Shown here: positions 1 through 7,017 of the stretch, piece after piece
How the letters are laid out: each line of letters starts with the position of its first letter
How positions within the stretch are numbered: position 1 is the first letter of the stretch
From: Asticcacaulis sp.
GTDB lineage: Bacteria > Pseudomonadota > Alphaproteobacteria > Caulobacterales > Caulobacteraceae
Reading direction: 5' to 3'
Length of the DNA stretch: 43,675 nt
Assembly: GCF_027484505.1 (NCBI RefSeq)
Contig: NZ_JAIXSV010000279.1
Span: forward strand, 1-43,675
Made by a program: the position numbers and the translations under genes
The notes under the pieces: model-generated
What the model saw: only the letters and a program-made list of their open reading frames with translations
What the model was told of the DNA's origin: nothing
Databases searched by the model: none

Positions 1-699
1 ATTTTACAGGCGCTGGCCGAAGCGGGGGCCAGTCCGTTCGGCGCCTTTATGCGCTTTGGCGACCGCGCCGTCGTGTCGAACAGCCCGGAACGCTTTATCC
101 GGCTTGAGGCCGACGGGCGGATGGAAACGCGGCCGATCAAGGGGACACGCCCGCGCGGGCACACGCCGCAGGCCGATGCGGCGCTGGGTCAGGATCTGCT
201 GAACAGCGCCAAGGACCGCGCCGAAAACCTGATGATCGTCGATCTGATGCGTCACGACCTGTCGAAGGTCGCTGAGGTCGGGTCGGTGCGCGTTGAGGCG
301 CTGAATGCGCTGGAATCCTATCCCAATGTACACCATCTGGTGTCCGTGGTGACGGCGCAGCTCAAGGCGGGACACACGGCGGCGGATGTGCTGCTGGCCA
401 CCTTCCCGCCCGGCTCGATTTCCGGGGCCCCCAAGGTGCAAGCGATGAAGGTCATTCAGGCGCTGGAGGCGCCGCGCGGTCCCTATTGTGGCTCACTGTT
501 CTGGGTGGACGCGTCCGGGGCCATGGACTCGAACGTGCTCATCCGCACGGCGGCCTGTGAACGCGATGCGCAGGGTCGATGGCACTTAAGGGTCAGCGCC
601 GGGGGCGGCATTGTCGCCGACTCCGATCCGGCCGATGAACGCCGCGAAACCGAAACCAAGCTGTCCCTGTTCCGACAGGTGCTGGAGCGCAGATATTAA
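1..699 (+). CDS. pabB: Aminodeoxychorismate synthase component I, 3' part (left edge cut)
   Basis: The frame is open from base 1, so the true start lies outside the window; about 232 C-terminal residues are seen. They carry the chorismate-binding fold of the TrpE/PabB/MenF family: PIKGTRPRG, DLMRHDLSKV, FPPGSISGAPK, GPYCGSLFW and GGGIVADSDP. In this family PIKGT, with lysine, marks aminodeoxychorismate synthase, while anthranilate synthases carry PIAGT, so I assign PabB (chorismate plus glutamine-derived ammonia to 4-amino-4-deoxychorismate, folate pathway, cytosol). Whether a PabC lyase is fused upstream cannot be seen, but nothing follows the PabB domain. The stop overlaps that of the convergent TadE-like gene by 4 bases inside a TTAA, which supplies TAA on both strands. 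Confidence 0.93.
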   Translation: MLQALAEAGASPFGAFMRFGDRAVVSNSPERFIRLEADGRMETRPIKGTRPRGHTPQADAALGQDLLNSAKDRAENLMIVDLMRHDLSKVAEVGSVRVEALNALESYPNVHHLVSVVTAQLKAGHTAADVLLATFPPGSISGAPKVQAMKVIQALEAPRGPYCGSLFWVDASGAMDSNVLIRTAACERDAQGRWHLRVSAGGGIVADSDPADERRETETKLSLFRQVLERRY

Positions 700-1250
700 G
701 GTTTCAACGGGATCTGACTGCCCGACCGCGGATGATGGTAGGTCGTCGATTTGAACGTCGTATTGATGGGCAGGAACTTGCCGATCGGCGGCGTGAAGTC
801 GTAGATGACCTCGGTGACGATCAGGGTCTGTCCCGCGGGCAACTGATCGGTGGTCAGGCCTTTGGTGTCAAACGGTAGGGTGCCCTGCCAGTTTTTGCTC
901 GGAGCCGGTGTCCAGTCGGCGGCGATAACGCCGGTGGTCGCATTTCGCGTTACACTGGAGATGCGCATATGTAACTTGGTCCCGGCAGGAAAGGGATCAA
1001 GAATACTGCTGCCGATTTCAAAAATATCGTCCACATTGGCCTGAGTCAGGCTTTCGGACTGTGCGACCAGGTCTCCCATGCTGGCGGCCAGGTGCGACGT
1101 GCGGCGACTGGCCATCAGGCCGAGGCTGAGATCGGCCAGCCCCCAGTAGATGACAATGAGAACCGGCGCGATCAGGGCGAATTCCACTGCCGCCGTACCG
1201 CCTTGCGCCCGGAGGCCAAACCGCAGGTATTTACCCAGACATCTCAGCAT
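696..1250 (-). CDS. TadE-like pilus assembly protein (second of pair)
   Basis: The product is 184 residues. It has a short basic N-terminus, then the TadE/TadG-type segment GGTAAVEFALIAPVLIVIYW, which is a pseudopilin-like processing region (G followed by xxxxEF) running into one hydrophobic helix, then a soluble domain outside the membrane. TadE/F proteins are minor pseudopilins processed by the Flp prepilin peptidase and needed for Tad pilus assembly. The ATG shares one base with the stop of the upstream TadE-like gene (TGATG), so the two are probably translationally coupled. The gene lies on the strand opposite to the cpa genes but in the same locus. TadE, TadF and the N-terminus of TadG cannot be told apart here; the length fits TadE/F. 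Confidence 0.85.
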   Translation of the reverse strand: MLRCLGKYLRFGLRAQGGTAAVEFALIAPVLIVIYWGLADLSLGLMASRRTSHLAASMGDLVAQSESLTQANVDDIFEIGSSILDPFPAGTKLHMRISSVTRNATTGVIAADWTPAPSKNWQGTLPFDTKGLTTDQLPAGQTLIVTEVIYDFTPPIGKFLPINTTFKSTTYHHPRSGSQIPLKP

Positions 1251-1840
1251 CAGAAGGGCTCGTTTCTGAAAACGATAGTGGAGGAGACAACCATTTCCCC
1301 GCTGCTCAGAGCGCCGAGACCGGGCTTCATAAACGGCGAAACGACCCGCCAGGGATAGTAGACGCGCACCAGTTGGATCTGGCTGCTGGACCCTGCCGTA
1401 TATTGCAGGTTGGCAAATTCACCGTTCACGATGACGTTGGGGGCTTCGGTCACCATCTTGAAATTGGTGAAGGTGCGGACATCGGCGCGCATCTTGGATG
1501 TGCAATCCGACCCCAGCCACGCCATTTCCGCGCAGACCTTGGTGATGAAAGCGCTGGACGTGGTCGGCTTGGTGGACTGGCCGGTCCGCAGCTCACGCGA
1601 CACCTTGCTGGCGGCCAGATCGAGCGACACGCCGGCAACCAGCACGATCGCCAGTTCAAGACAACCCATGATCAAACCAAAAAAGGGCAGGGCAATAATG
1701 GCAAATTCCACCGCGGTTGAGCCCCGGCGGTCACGCCATAAGCCAAACCGGGCGCGCGTTGCGGAAGGTGTGAAGCGGCTTTCGCCGGGCGCTCCGGGGC
1801 GGCGGCGAAAAATCGCGATTTTGGTCAGAAGTCTGCGCAC
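1250..1840 (-). CDS. TadE-like pilus assembly protein (first of pair)
   Basis: About 196 residues from a GTG at 1840, chosen because GAGG lies 8 bases upstream; the open frame reaches a TTG at 1894 that has no good ribosome binding site. The core is RRGSTAVEFAIIALPFFGL, the same G-xxxx-EF pseudopilin signature and single membrane helix as the downstream partner, followed by an exported domain with two cysteines (VCAEMAWLGSDC). It is probably a Flp minor pseudopilin processed by CpaA. The stop overlaps the start of the next gene in TGATG. A TTGACT hexamer just upstream (about 1881-1886, minus strand) could be a -35 box, but its -10 partner is weak. Confidence 0.83.
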   Translation of the reverse strand: MRRLLTKIAIFRRRPGAPGESRFTPSATRARFGLWRDRRGSTAVEFAIIALPFFGLIMGCLELAIVLVAGVSLDLAASKVSRELRTGQSTKPTTSSAFITKVCAEMAWLGSDCTSKMRADVRTFTNFKMVTEAPNVIVNGEFANLQYTAGSSSQIQLVRVYYPWRVVSPFMKPGLGALSSGEMVVSSTIVFRNEPF

Positions 1841-1914
1841 CCTGTCAGCCTCGTCAAAAGAAATGTATCCACATCCTAAACGAGAGGGAGTCAACAGGGG
1901 GTTAAATTGAGGGA

Positions 1915-2343
1915 TTAACTCGCCGGCGTGGGCTGCGGTGCCGGCGCGGGCGTGGAAGACGACTGCATCCCGTCGGTCTGCTCAATACAGGTACGACCAC
2001 AGATCAGGGTGCTGGACTTCATGCCCTTATAAACGGTAACGCCGCCCTCGACCGGCGTGCCCACCATCACATCGGCGTCAAAAATATTGCGACCCGTGCT
2101 GTCGGTGACCGATACCGAAGACCGGCCAAAGCCACGACCGATTATATATATAGTGCGCGAATCGACGACGGTCACATCGGCCACATCGGGATTTCCGACG
2201 ATCACCGATCCGGCAGGTGCCGGCAGGACCACCCGTGCGCTGTGATTTTTCTCGACCACGATCTTGCTGGCGGCCTCGGCCGCACCGACAGGTAAAAGCG
2301 CCGCCACAGCCAGATATGCGGCCATTATCATCTGTTTCGTCAT
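1915..2343 (-). CDS. Stand-alone pilus-formation N-terminal domain protein (CpaC N-domain paralogue)
   Basis: A 142-residue exported protein. I place the start at ATG 2343 because GGAGG lies 6 bases upstream; in-frame ATGs at 2355 and 2361 lack this. A Sec signal peptide (hydrophobic up to AAEAA, about residue 24) is followed by one domain of the kind found at the N-terminus of CpaC/RcpA secretins: GNPDVADVTVVDSRTIYIIG lines up with SNPAVADAVLRTPRRIFVLG in the CpaC of this window. No secretin domain follows, only a short stretch with two cysteines (ICGRTC) and a Pro/Ala-rich tail. The likely site is the periplasm or outer membrane, helping the secretin; this is inferred from domain kinship and position. 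Confidence 0.8.
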   Translation of the reverse strand: MTKQMIMAAYLAVAALLPVGAAEAASKIVVEKNHSARVVLPAPAGSVIVGNPDVADVTVVDSRTIYIIGRGFGRSSVSVTDSTGRNIFDADVMVGTPVEGGVTVYKGMKSSTLICGRTCIEQTDGMQSSSTPAPAPQPTPAS

Positions 2344-2361
2344 CTTTGCCTCCATCTGCAA

Positions 2362-2719
2362 AGGCGCTGGACGATTGTGCCCCCGGCGCAGCTTCCAGCC
2401 TGCCTCAGGAATATGAGCTTCAGGTTAGGAACACAGGTAAACAAGATATGTTTAAAAATGCTGAACGTAATATTAATGGAAAAAATTTCGACCAAATTTC
2501 AATATACAATATCATTTACAAGAATTAACCTTAACGAAAATTTACAGTAAATCATTATTAACTATAGAAAAATCGCATAAAATTTTCGTTGTTTACTTCA
2601 TATTAATTGCGATTGCCTATTCTGCATTCGTGTTCGGGAGCAAGTGAGCCAAACAACTCACCACCCCGGTACAAAGTTAAACCTCACTTGCTTAGCATTC
2701 TACTCTAATGGAGACTCTC
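2362..2719 (+). promoter_or_regulatory. AT-rich pilin control region with CtrA-like sites
   Basis: These 358 bases hold no gene and are far more AT-rich than their surroundings. At 2547-2562 lies GTAA-N7-TTAAC, 8 of 9 matches to the CtrA consensus TTAA-N7-TTAAC. At 2592-2607 lies TTTA-N7-TTAAT, 7 of 9. The second site sits where the -35 box would be relative to a TATTCT hexamer at 2618-2623, the usual layout of CtrA-activated promoters. In Caulobacter, pilA is known to be activated by CtrA. Further TTAA words occur at 2525 and 2531. Divergent transcription of the 142-residue protein must also start in this region. Confidence 0.55.
2639..2692 (+). promoter_or_regulatory. Structured pilin mRNA leader (two competing hairpins)
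   Basis: AGCAAGTGAG (2639-2648) is the perfect reverse complement of CTCACTTGCT (2683-2692), a 10-bp stem closing a 34-base loop. The same GTGAG can instead pair with a nearer CTCAC (2657-2661). The stem begins just after the start point expected from the TATTCT at 2618, so it would form at the 5' end of the pilin mRNA. It may only stabilise the message. Confidence 0.4.
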
Positions 2720-2884
2720 ATGACCAATCTCATCAAGAACTTTGCCAACGACGAATCGGGCGCCACCGCTATCGAATACGGCCTGATTGCCGCCCTGATC
2801 GCCGTCGTTCTGATCAGCGTGCTGACCACCATCGGCACCAACCTGAAGGGCAAGTTCGAAGAAATCAAAACCGCCGTTCAATAA
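2720..2884 (+). CDS. pilA: Flp/Fap major pilin
   Basis: A 54-residue protein. The ATG at 2720 is chosen over an in-frame ATG at 2708 because GGAG (2710-2713) lies 6 bases before it. The sequence shows the Flp prepilin pattern: a short charged leader ending in ESG, then ATAIEYGLIAALIAVVLI. Cleavage after the glycine by prepilin peptidase CpaA would leave a mature pilin that begins ATAIEYG, with the G-xxxx-EY signature and a hydrophobic polymerisation helix. The C-terminus is short and hydrophilic. A strong intrinsic terminator follows at once, which fits an abundant separate pilin message. It is the first gene of the rightward cpa cluster, as in Caulobacter. Confidence 0.92.
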   Translation: MTNLIKNFANDESGATAIEYGLIAALIAVVLISVLTTIGTNLKGKFEEIKTAVQ

Positions 2885-2910
2885 TTGACCGCGGTTTAGC
2901 AACCCAGGCG

Positions 2911-2946
2911 AAGGGCCGCAGATCGATGTCTGCGGCCCTTTTTTTT
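2911..2946 (+). terminator. Intrinsic terminator after the first pilin gene
   Basis: A 12-bp perfect stem (2911-2922 with 2929-2940, GGGCCGCAGA at its core), a 6-base loop and a run of eight T at 2939-2946. It lies 26 bases after the pilA stop and only 13 bases before the second pilin gene, so most transcription should end here and read-through would set the level of the downstream genes. Confidence 0.88.
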
Positions 2947-2959
2947 CAGGACCTCGTCG

Positions 2960-3136
2960 ATGCCCACGCTCAAAACCTTCTGGACAGATGAGACCGGCGC
3001 AACCGCTCTTGAATACGCCCTGATTGCGGCCCTGATCTTTCTGGTCGCATCGACAGCTATACTGGCCTGGGGCGACTCGATGAAAGATCACTATGAAACG
3101 CTCGGCGATAAAATCGGTGGCGCGCTGACTGACTAA
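2960..3136 (+). CDS. Second Flp-type pilin
   Basis: A 58-residue protein starting at ATG 2960, with AGGA about 8 bases upstream. It has the same prepilin architecture as its neighbour: leader ending DETG, then ATALEYALIAALIFLVAS, so CpaA would cut before ATALEYA. The hydrophobic helix is followed by a longer acidic/basic tail (WGDSMKDHYETLGDKIGG). It may be a minor Flp pilin or an alternative subunit. It is separated from the major pilin by an intrinsic terminator, which suggests lower expression. It diverges from pilA outside the processing motif, so this is an old duplication rather than a recent copy. Confidence 0.85.
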   Translation: MPTLKTFWTDETGATALEYALIAALIFLVASTAILAWGDSMKDHYETLGDKIGGALTD

Positions 3137-3249
3137 AGCAGCGGTCAGGTCTTTAATTTTATCACCTCTATTGGCAGCAAAACACTCTCTTAACCCTGTT
3201 CGGTCTATGGCTTAGCCTCTGTGAAATCGCCATCGAGAGCCTCTGACCG

Positions 3250-3774
3250 ATGCCTGCCGTTCTGATCCCCGCCCTGTTCTGCATCGTCTATCCGGCCTGT
3301 CTCGTCTGGGCGGCCATCAGCGACCTGCGTTCGATGACCATTCCGAACCGCCTGAGCCTGATCCTTGCCGGCGTCTTTTTTCCCGCCGCTTTGCTTCTGG
3401 GCCTGACACCCCTCAGCATAGCCGTCCATACCGGCATCGGCATGGGCATTCTTGTTGTGGGCTTTGCCGCCTTCGCCTTCAAGGTTTTAGGCGGTGGCGA
3501 TGCCAAACTTCTGGCGGCAACAGCTCTGTGGTTTCATCCGGAAGGCGTTCTGGCCTTTCTGACCTATACCGCTCTGGTGGGCGGGGCCTTTACCCTGTTG
3601 CTACTGCTGGCGCGGCAGTTCCTGCAAATCTATACCCCCACCCTGCCTCAGTGGCTGCAAACCCTGCTCAAGCCGCAAGGGGACATCCCCTATGGCGTGG
3701 CCATCTGTGCCGGGGGCCTGCTGGCCATTCCCTATAGCGACCTATGGCCATTGCTGAGCAAGCTGGCCGGATAG
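3250..3774 (+). CDS. cpaA: Flp prepilin peptidase CpaA
   Basis: 174 residues and strongly hydrophobic, an integral inner-membrane aspartic protease of family A24 in the short TadV/CpaA form that lacks the N-methyltransferase domain. The catalytic aspartates are visible: D25 in SDLRSMTIPN and D84 in GGGDAKLL. It processes Flp prepilins and TadE-type pseudopilins by cutting after the glycine before the hydrophobic helix. The substrates are encoded directly upstream and on the opposite strand. The ATG at 3250 has a modest GAGAG about 10 bases before it. Confidence 0.9.
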   Translation: MPAVLIPALFCIVYPACLVWAAISDLRSMTIPNRLSLILAGVFFPAALLLGLTPLSIAVHTGIGMGILVVGFAAFAFKVLGGGDAKLLAATALWFHPEGVLAFLTYTALVGGAFTLLLLLARQFLQIYTPTLPQWLQTLLKPQGDIPYGVAICAGGLLAIPYSDLWPLLSKLAG

Positions 3775-3947
3775 GCAGGTCAGACGGATAAATGGGTGTT
3801 TCCGGTATCATTTTCACAAATTCGTCCGGCCGTTAGCTTTCTTTAGGCTCCCGTTAACCACCGTTAAGCCAAGATTCGTTGCAATTGCCAATTGACTGGC
3901 TATCCGTGCGCGCCAGAACGCCGCCGGGGCTTTGAAGGGGAACCTCC

Positions 3948-4862
3948 ATGAAGGCGTCACGTTTTGTCGTAATGGGCATAGCCGCGGTCGCAGCGCTTCT
4001 GCTGGCGCTGGTCGTGCGCGGCATGATCGGCGGCAATGGCGCATCCAACGCCAATGCCTCGCAAAAGGTTTCAGCCGAGGCCCCTGCCGTGAAGGTGCTG
4101 GTCGCCGCGCGTCACCTGAAGGTGGGGGAACGCATCGCCGAAGCTGACCTGGCGTGGAAGGCGTGGCCGGAAGATGGCATCACCGAGTCCTATTTCACCG
4201 ACCGGCCGGTAACGCCCGTGGCCGCTGCCGAAGCCAAGTCCGCCGAAGACAAGGCGCTGGACAAAAAAGTCCAGACCGGGGCCGCCAAGGTTGCCGATGC
4301 CGCTGACAAGGTGCTGAACCCGACGCGCGGCATGGACGCCGTGCTGGGCGGGGTGGTACGCGAGGAAATGCTGGCCAATGAGCCGATCGTGGCGCGCAAG
4401 GTCGTGCGCGCCGATGCGGGTGGCTTCATGGCCGTCATGCTGGCCCCCGGTATGCGCGCCATGGCCGTGCCGGTGACCGTCGAAAGCACGGCCGGCGGCT
4501 TCATTCTGCCCGGCGACCGCGTCGATATCGTCGTGTCGATGGAGGTTCAGAATAATGGCCAAAGCTCGCACGTGGCCAAGCCGGTCCTGCGCAATGTCAA
4601 GGTGCTGGCCGTCGATCAGACGGTCGAAGCCAAGTCCGATCAGCCCTCGGTCATCGGTGCTACCGCCACCTTAGAGGTTCGTCCCGAAGAAGGCGAGGCT
4701 CTGGCGCAGGCCAAGGCGCAGGGGCCGCTGTCGCTGATGCTGCGTTCCTACGCCGATGTCGGCGGGCCCTCCGGTCGCGTCGGGCCTTCCCCAGCCGGCG
4801 CCGGCAACAAGGTGGTCGTCTATCGCAATGGCCAGGGCACCGATGTGCCGGTATCCCGATGA
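3948..4862 (+). CDS. cpaB: Flp pilus assembly protein CpaB
   Basis: 304 residues with an N-terminal signal anchor (FVVMGIAAVAALLLALVV). A SAF-type domain then follows (VKVLVAARHLKVGERIAEAD), and the RcpC/CpaB domain (VESTAGGFILPGDRVDIVVS). Between them lies an Ala/Lys/Asp-rich insert at about residues 100-130 (AEAKSAEDKALDKKVQ) that looks like a charged helix or coiled coil. CpaB is a periplasmic partner of the CpaC secretin. GGGGA lies 8 bases before the ATG. Its stop overlaps the cpaC start in ATGA. The 173-base gap before cpaB contains two TTAA words with 6-base spacing (3854-3867) and a GATTC site. Confidence 0.9.
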   Translation: MKASRFVVMGIAAVAALLLALVVRGMIGGNGASNANASQKVSAEAPAVKVLVAARHLKVGERIAEADLAWKAWPEDGITESYFTDRPVTPVAAAEAKSAEDKALDKKVQTGAAKVADAADKVLNPTRGMDAVLGGVVREEMLANEPIVARKVVRADAGGFMAVMLAPGMRAMAVPVTVESTAGGFILPGDRVDIVVSMEVQNNGQSSHVAKPVLRNVKVLAVDQTVEAKSDQPSVIGATATLEVRPEEGEALAQAKAQGPLSLMLRSYADVGGPSGRVGPSPAGAGNKVVVYRNGQGTDVPVSR

Positions 4863-6319
4863 GAGTTTCGATGAAGAGACGTTTTGACATGGCACGCGCC
4901 CCTCTCGCCGTTACCGTTTTTGCCGCTGGCCTGCTGATGAGCAGTCTGGCGGCCACCGGCGTTCAGGCCGCCCCCAAACCCTATACCTCGCTGGGCGGCC
5001 CCATGAGCGTGCAGACCCAGACCTCAGGTGCTCGCACGCAGGTGCTAAACCTCGCCAAAGGGCGCTCGGCGGTGATCGACCTGCCCGTGGATGCCGCCGA
5101 CGTCTTCGTCTCCAACCCGGCTGTCGCCGATGCCGTACTGCGCACCCCGCGCCGAATCTTCGTTCTGGGGGTCACCGCCGGTCAGTCGGATGCCATCTTC
5201 TTTGACGCGACCGGCCGTCAGATCCTGAACCTTCAGGTCCGCGTCGGTGTCTCTACCGATCAGTTGTCGGACACGGTACGCAAGCTCTATCCGCAGTCAG
5301 ATGTGCAGGTGCAGAGCGTCAATGGCTATGTGATCCTGTCGGGCGTGGTGGCGAACGCCAGCGAGTCCGAAGCGATCCAGCGCCTGTCGGTAGCCTTCGC
5401 CGAAAAGCCGGAAAACATTATCAATATGCTGGCCATCGCCGGCAAGGATCAGGTCAGCCTCAAGGTCCGTATCGTCGAGGTCCAGAAGTCCTCCATCAAG
5501 CAGATGGGCTTCAACTTCAACGGCCTGTCGGGACAGACCGGCGAAGTGCAATACGCCCTGCAAAACACGCCGACCTATGGCACCAATGGCAAGGCGCTGG
5601 GCGGCATGAAGATCGGCTATGCCGACAACTTGCTGTCGGCCTCGCTTCAGGCCTTTGAGCGCGTCGGTCTGGTGCGCACGCTGGCCGAGCCCAATCTGGC
5701 GGCGGTTTCGGGTGAATCGGCCAAGTTTCTCGCCGGTGGGGAATTCCCCGTGCCCGTGGCCAAGGATGCACAGGGCCGCATTACGGTGGAATTCAAAACC
5801 TACGGGGTGGGACTGGGGTTCACGCCGGTGGTTCTGTCCAACGGTTCAATTTCGCTGAAACTTTCGACCGAAGTATCCGAGATCGTGAATACGGGTGCCT
5901 TCACGCTGGATGACACCTTCACCATTCCCGGTCTGTCGGTGCGTCGCGCCGAAACCACCGTCGAACTGCCGTCGGGCGGCTCGCTGATGATCGCCGGTCT
6001 GCTGCAATCGAAATACAAGCAGAGCATTGACGCCCTGCCCGGCATGACAACGATACCGGTGCTGGGGGCCCTGTTCCGCTCACGCGACTTCCTCGATGAG
6101 CAAACAGAAATGGTCGTCATCGTCACGCCCTATATCGTGTCTGCAAAATCACCGGACGCCTTCCAGACCCCGGCTGACAACTTCCAGGTCGCCTCCGACC
6201 TCGAATCCGTCTTCCTCGGACGCCTGAACAAATCCGTGCGGGCCAAGCGGGGCGAAGTCGCCGAAGCGCCACCTCCGGCCGGCAGCTATCAAGCCCCCAT
6301 CGGCTATGTGATCGAATAG
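4859..6319 (+). CDS. cpaC: Tad pilus outer-membrane secretin CpaC
   Basis: 486 residues. A signal peptide (basic start, then VTVFAAGLLMSSLAATGVQA) precedes a pilus-formation N-domain (SNPAVADAVLRTPRRIFVLG), a BON-like segment (TVRKLYPQSDVQVQSVNGYV) and the type II/III secretin domain ending in the typical VELPSGGSLMIAGLL and ALFRSRDF blocks. It forms the gated outer-membrane channel for the Flp pilus. The first ATG, at 4859, overlaps the cpaB stop (ATGA), which favours coupling. An in-frame ATG at 4871 has GAGAG 7 bases before it and is an equally good start. Length and motifs are normal for the family. Confidence 0.93.
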   Translation: MRVSMKRRFDMARAPLAVTVFAAGLLMSSLAATGVQAAPKPYTSLGGPMSVQTQTSGARTQVLNLAKGRSAVIDLPVDAADVFVSNPAVADAVLRTPRRIFVLGVTAGQSDAIFFDATGRQILNLQVRVGVSTDQLSDTVRKLYPQSDVQVQSVNGYVILSGVVANASESEAIQRLSVAFAEKPENIINMLAIAGKDQVSLKVRIVEVQKSSIKQMGFNFNGLSGQTGEVQYALQNTPTYGTNGKALGGMKIGYADNLLSASLQAFERVGLVRTLAEPNLAAVSGESAKFLAGGEFPVPVAKDAQGRITVEFKTYGVGLGFTPVVLSNGSISLKLSTEVSEIVNTGAFTLDDTFTIPGLSVRRAETTVELPSGGSLMIAGLLQSKYKQSIDALPGMTTIPVLGALFRSRDFLDEQTEMVVIVTPYIVSAKSPDAFQTPADNFQVASDLESVFLGRLNKSVRAKRGEVAEAPPPAGSYQAPIGYVIE

Positions 6320-6330
6320 GAACCCGCGAC

Positions 6331-7017
6331 ATGCCCATGAACCGCCCGGCCACCTTCAGACTCACCGCCCTTATCCTCGGTACCGCCCTGCTGTCGGCCT
6401 GCGCCTCAAACGCCCCGCCCAGCCTTCAGTCTCTGGCACCGACGCCACTGGACCAGTATCCGCTTCAGGCCGAGTCGCGCACCGATGCCCTGCATTTCAA
6501 GATTCACCCTAAGAGTGGCCTGTCCGAAAATCAGCGCCGCGCCCTTGATCAGGTGGCCCGCAAGGCCAGTTGGAACGGCGGCGAGGCGGTTGATATCACC
6601 ATCCTGACTGCCAATACGCCCGACGCCCTGCGCGCTGGCGCGGCCATTCGCGCCTATTTCAACGACCATCAGGTCAGCGTCCACGCCGTATCGCAAACGA
6701 CCAGCACAAGCCAGCCCGCCGATGTGGTCAGCCTGATTACGCGGGAATACCGCGCCGTGGTCAACGACTGTAATCAGGAATGGGAAAATCTGGCGGCCAC
6801 CCGCCACAATGCCGCGCCACAGAATCTGGGCTGTGCCATCAATGCCAATCTGGCGGCGCAGATCGACGATCCGCGCGATATCGCCGCGCCACAGCCGGCG
6901 ACACCCGGCGACGCGGGACGCCGCAGCATCATTATCGACAAATATCGCAAGGGCGAGGTTACCTCGGCGGCCAAGGATGATGCCGCCAAGAGCAATGTCG
7001 CCCAGGTCATCAAGTGA
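6331..7017 (+). CDS. cpaD: Tad pilus lipoprotein CpaD
   Basis: 228 residues with a lipoprotein signal peptide and a clear lipobox, LLSAC, giving lipidated C24. The body matches the CpaD family: a beta-rich domain with VDITILTANTPDALRAGAAI, then NCNQEWENLA-type and NLGCAINANLAAQIDDPRD segments. CpaD-type lipoproteins help secretin assembly or stability at the outer membrane. AGGA lies about 9 bases before the ATG. It follows cpaC by 11 bases, and its stop overlaps a possible GTG start of cpaE (GTGA). Confidence 0.9.
   Translation: MPMNRPATFRLTALILGTALLSACASNAPPSLQSLAPTPLDQYPLQAESRTDALHFKIHPKSGLSENQRRALDQVARKASWNGGEAVDITILTANTPDALRAGAAIRAYFNDHQVSVHAVSQTTSTSQPADVVSLITREYRAVVNDCNQEWENLAATRHNAAPQNLGCAINANLAAQIDDPRDIAAPQPATPGDAGRRSIIIDKYRKGEVTSAAKDDAAKSNVAQVIK

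Noticed and set aside
3854-3867. TTAA pair before cpaB as a CtrA site
   Set aside because: The spacing is 6 bases, not the 7 of the CtrA consensus.
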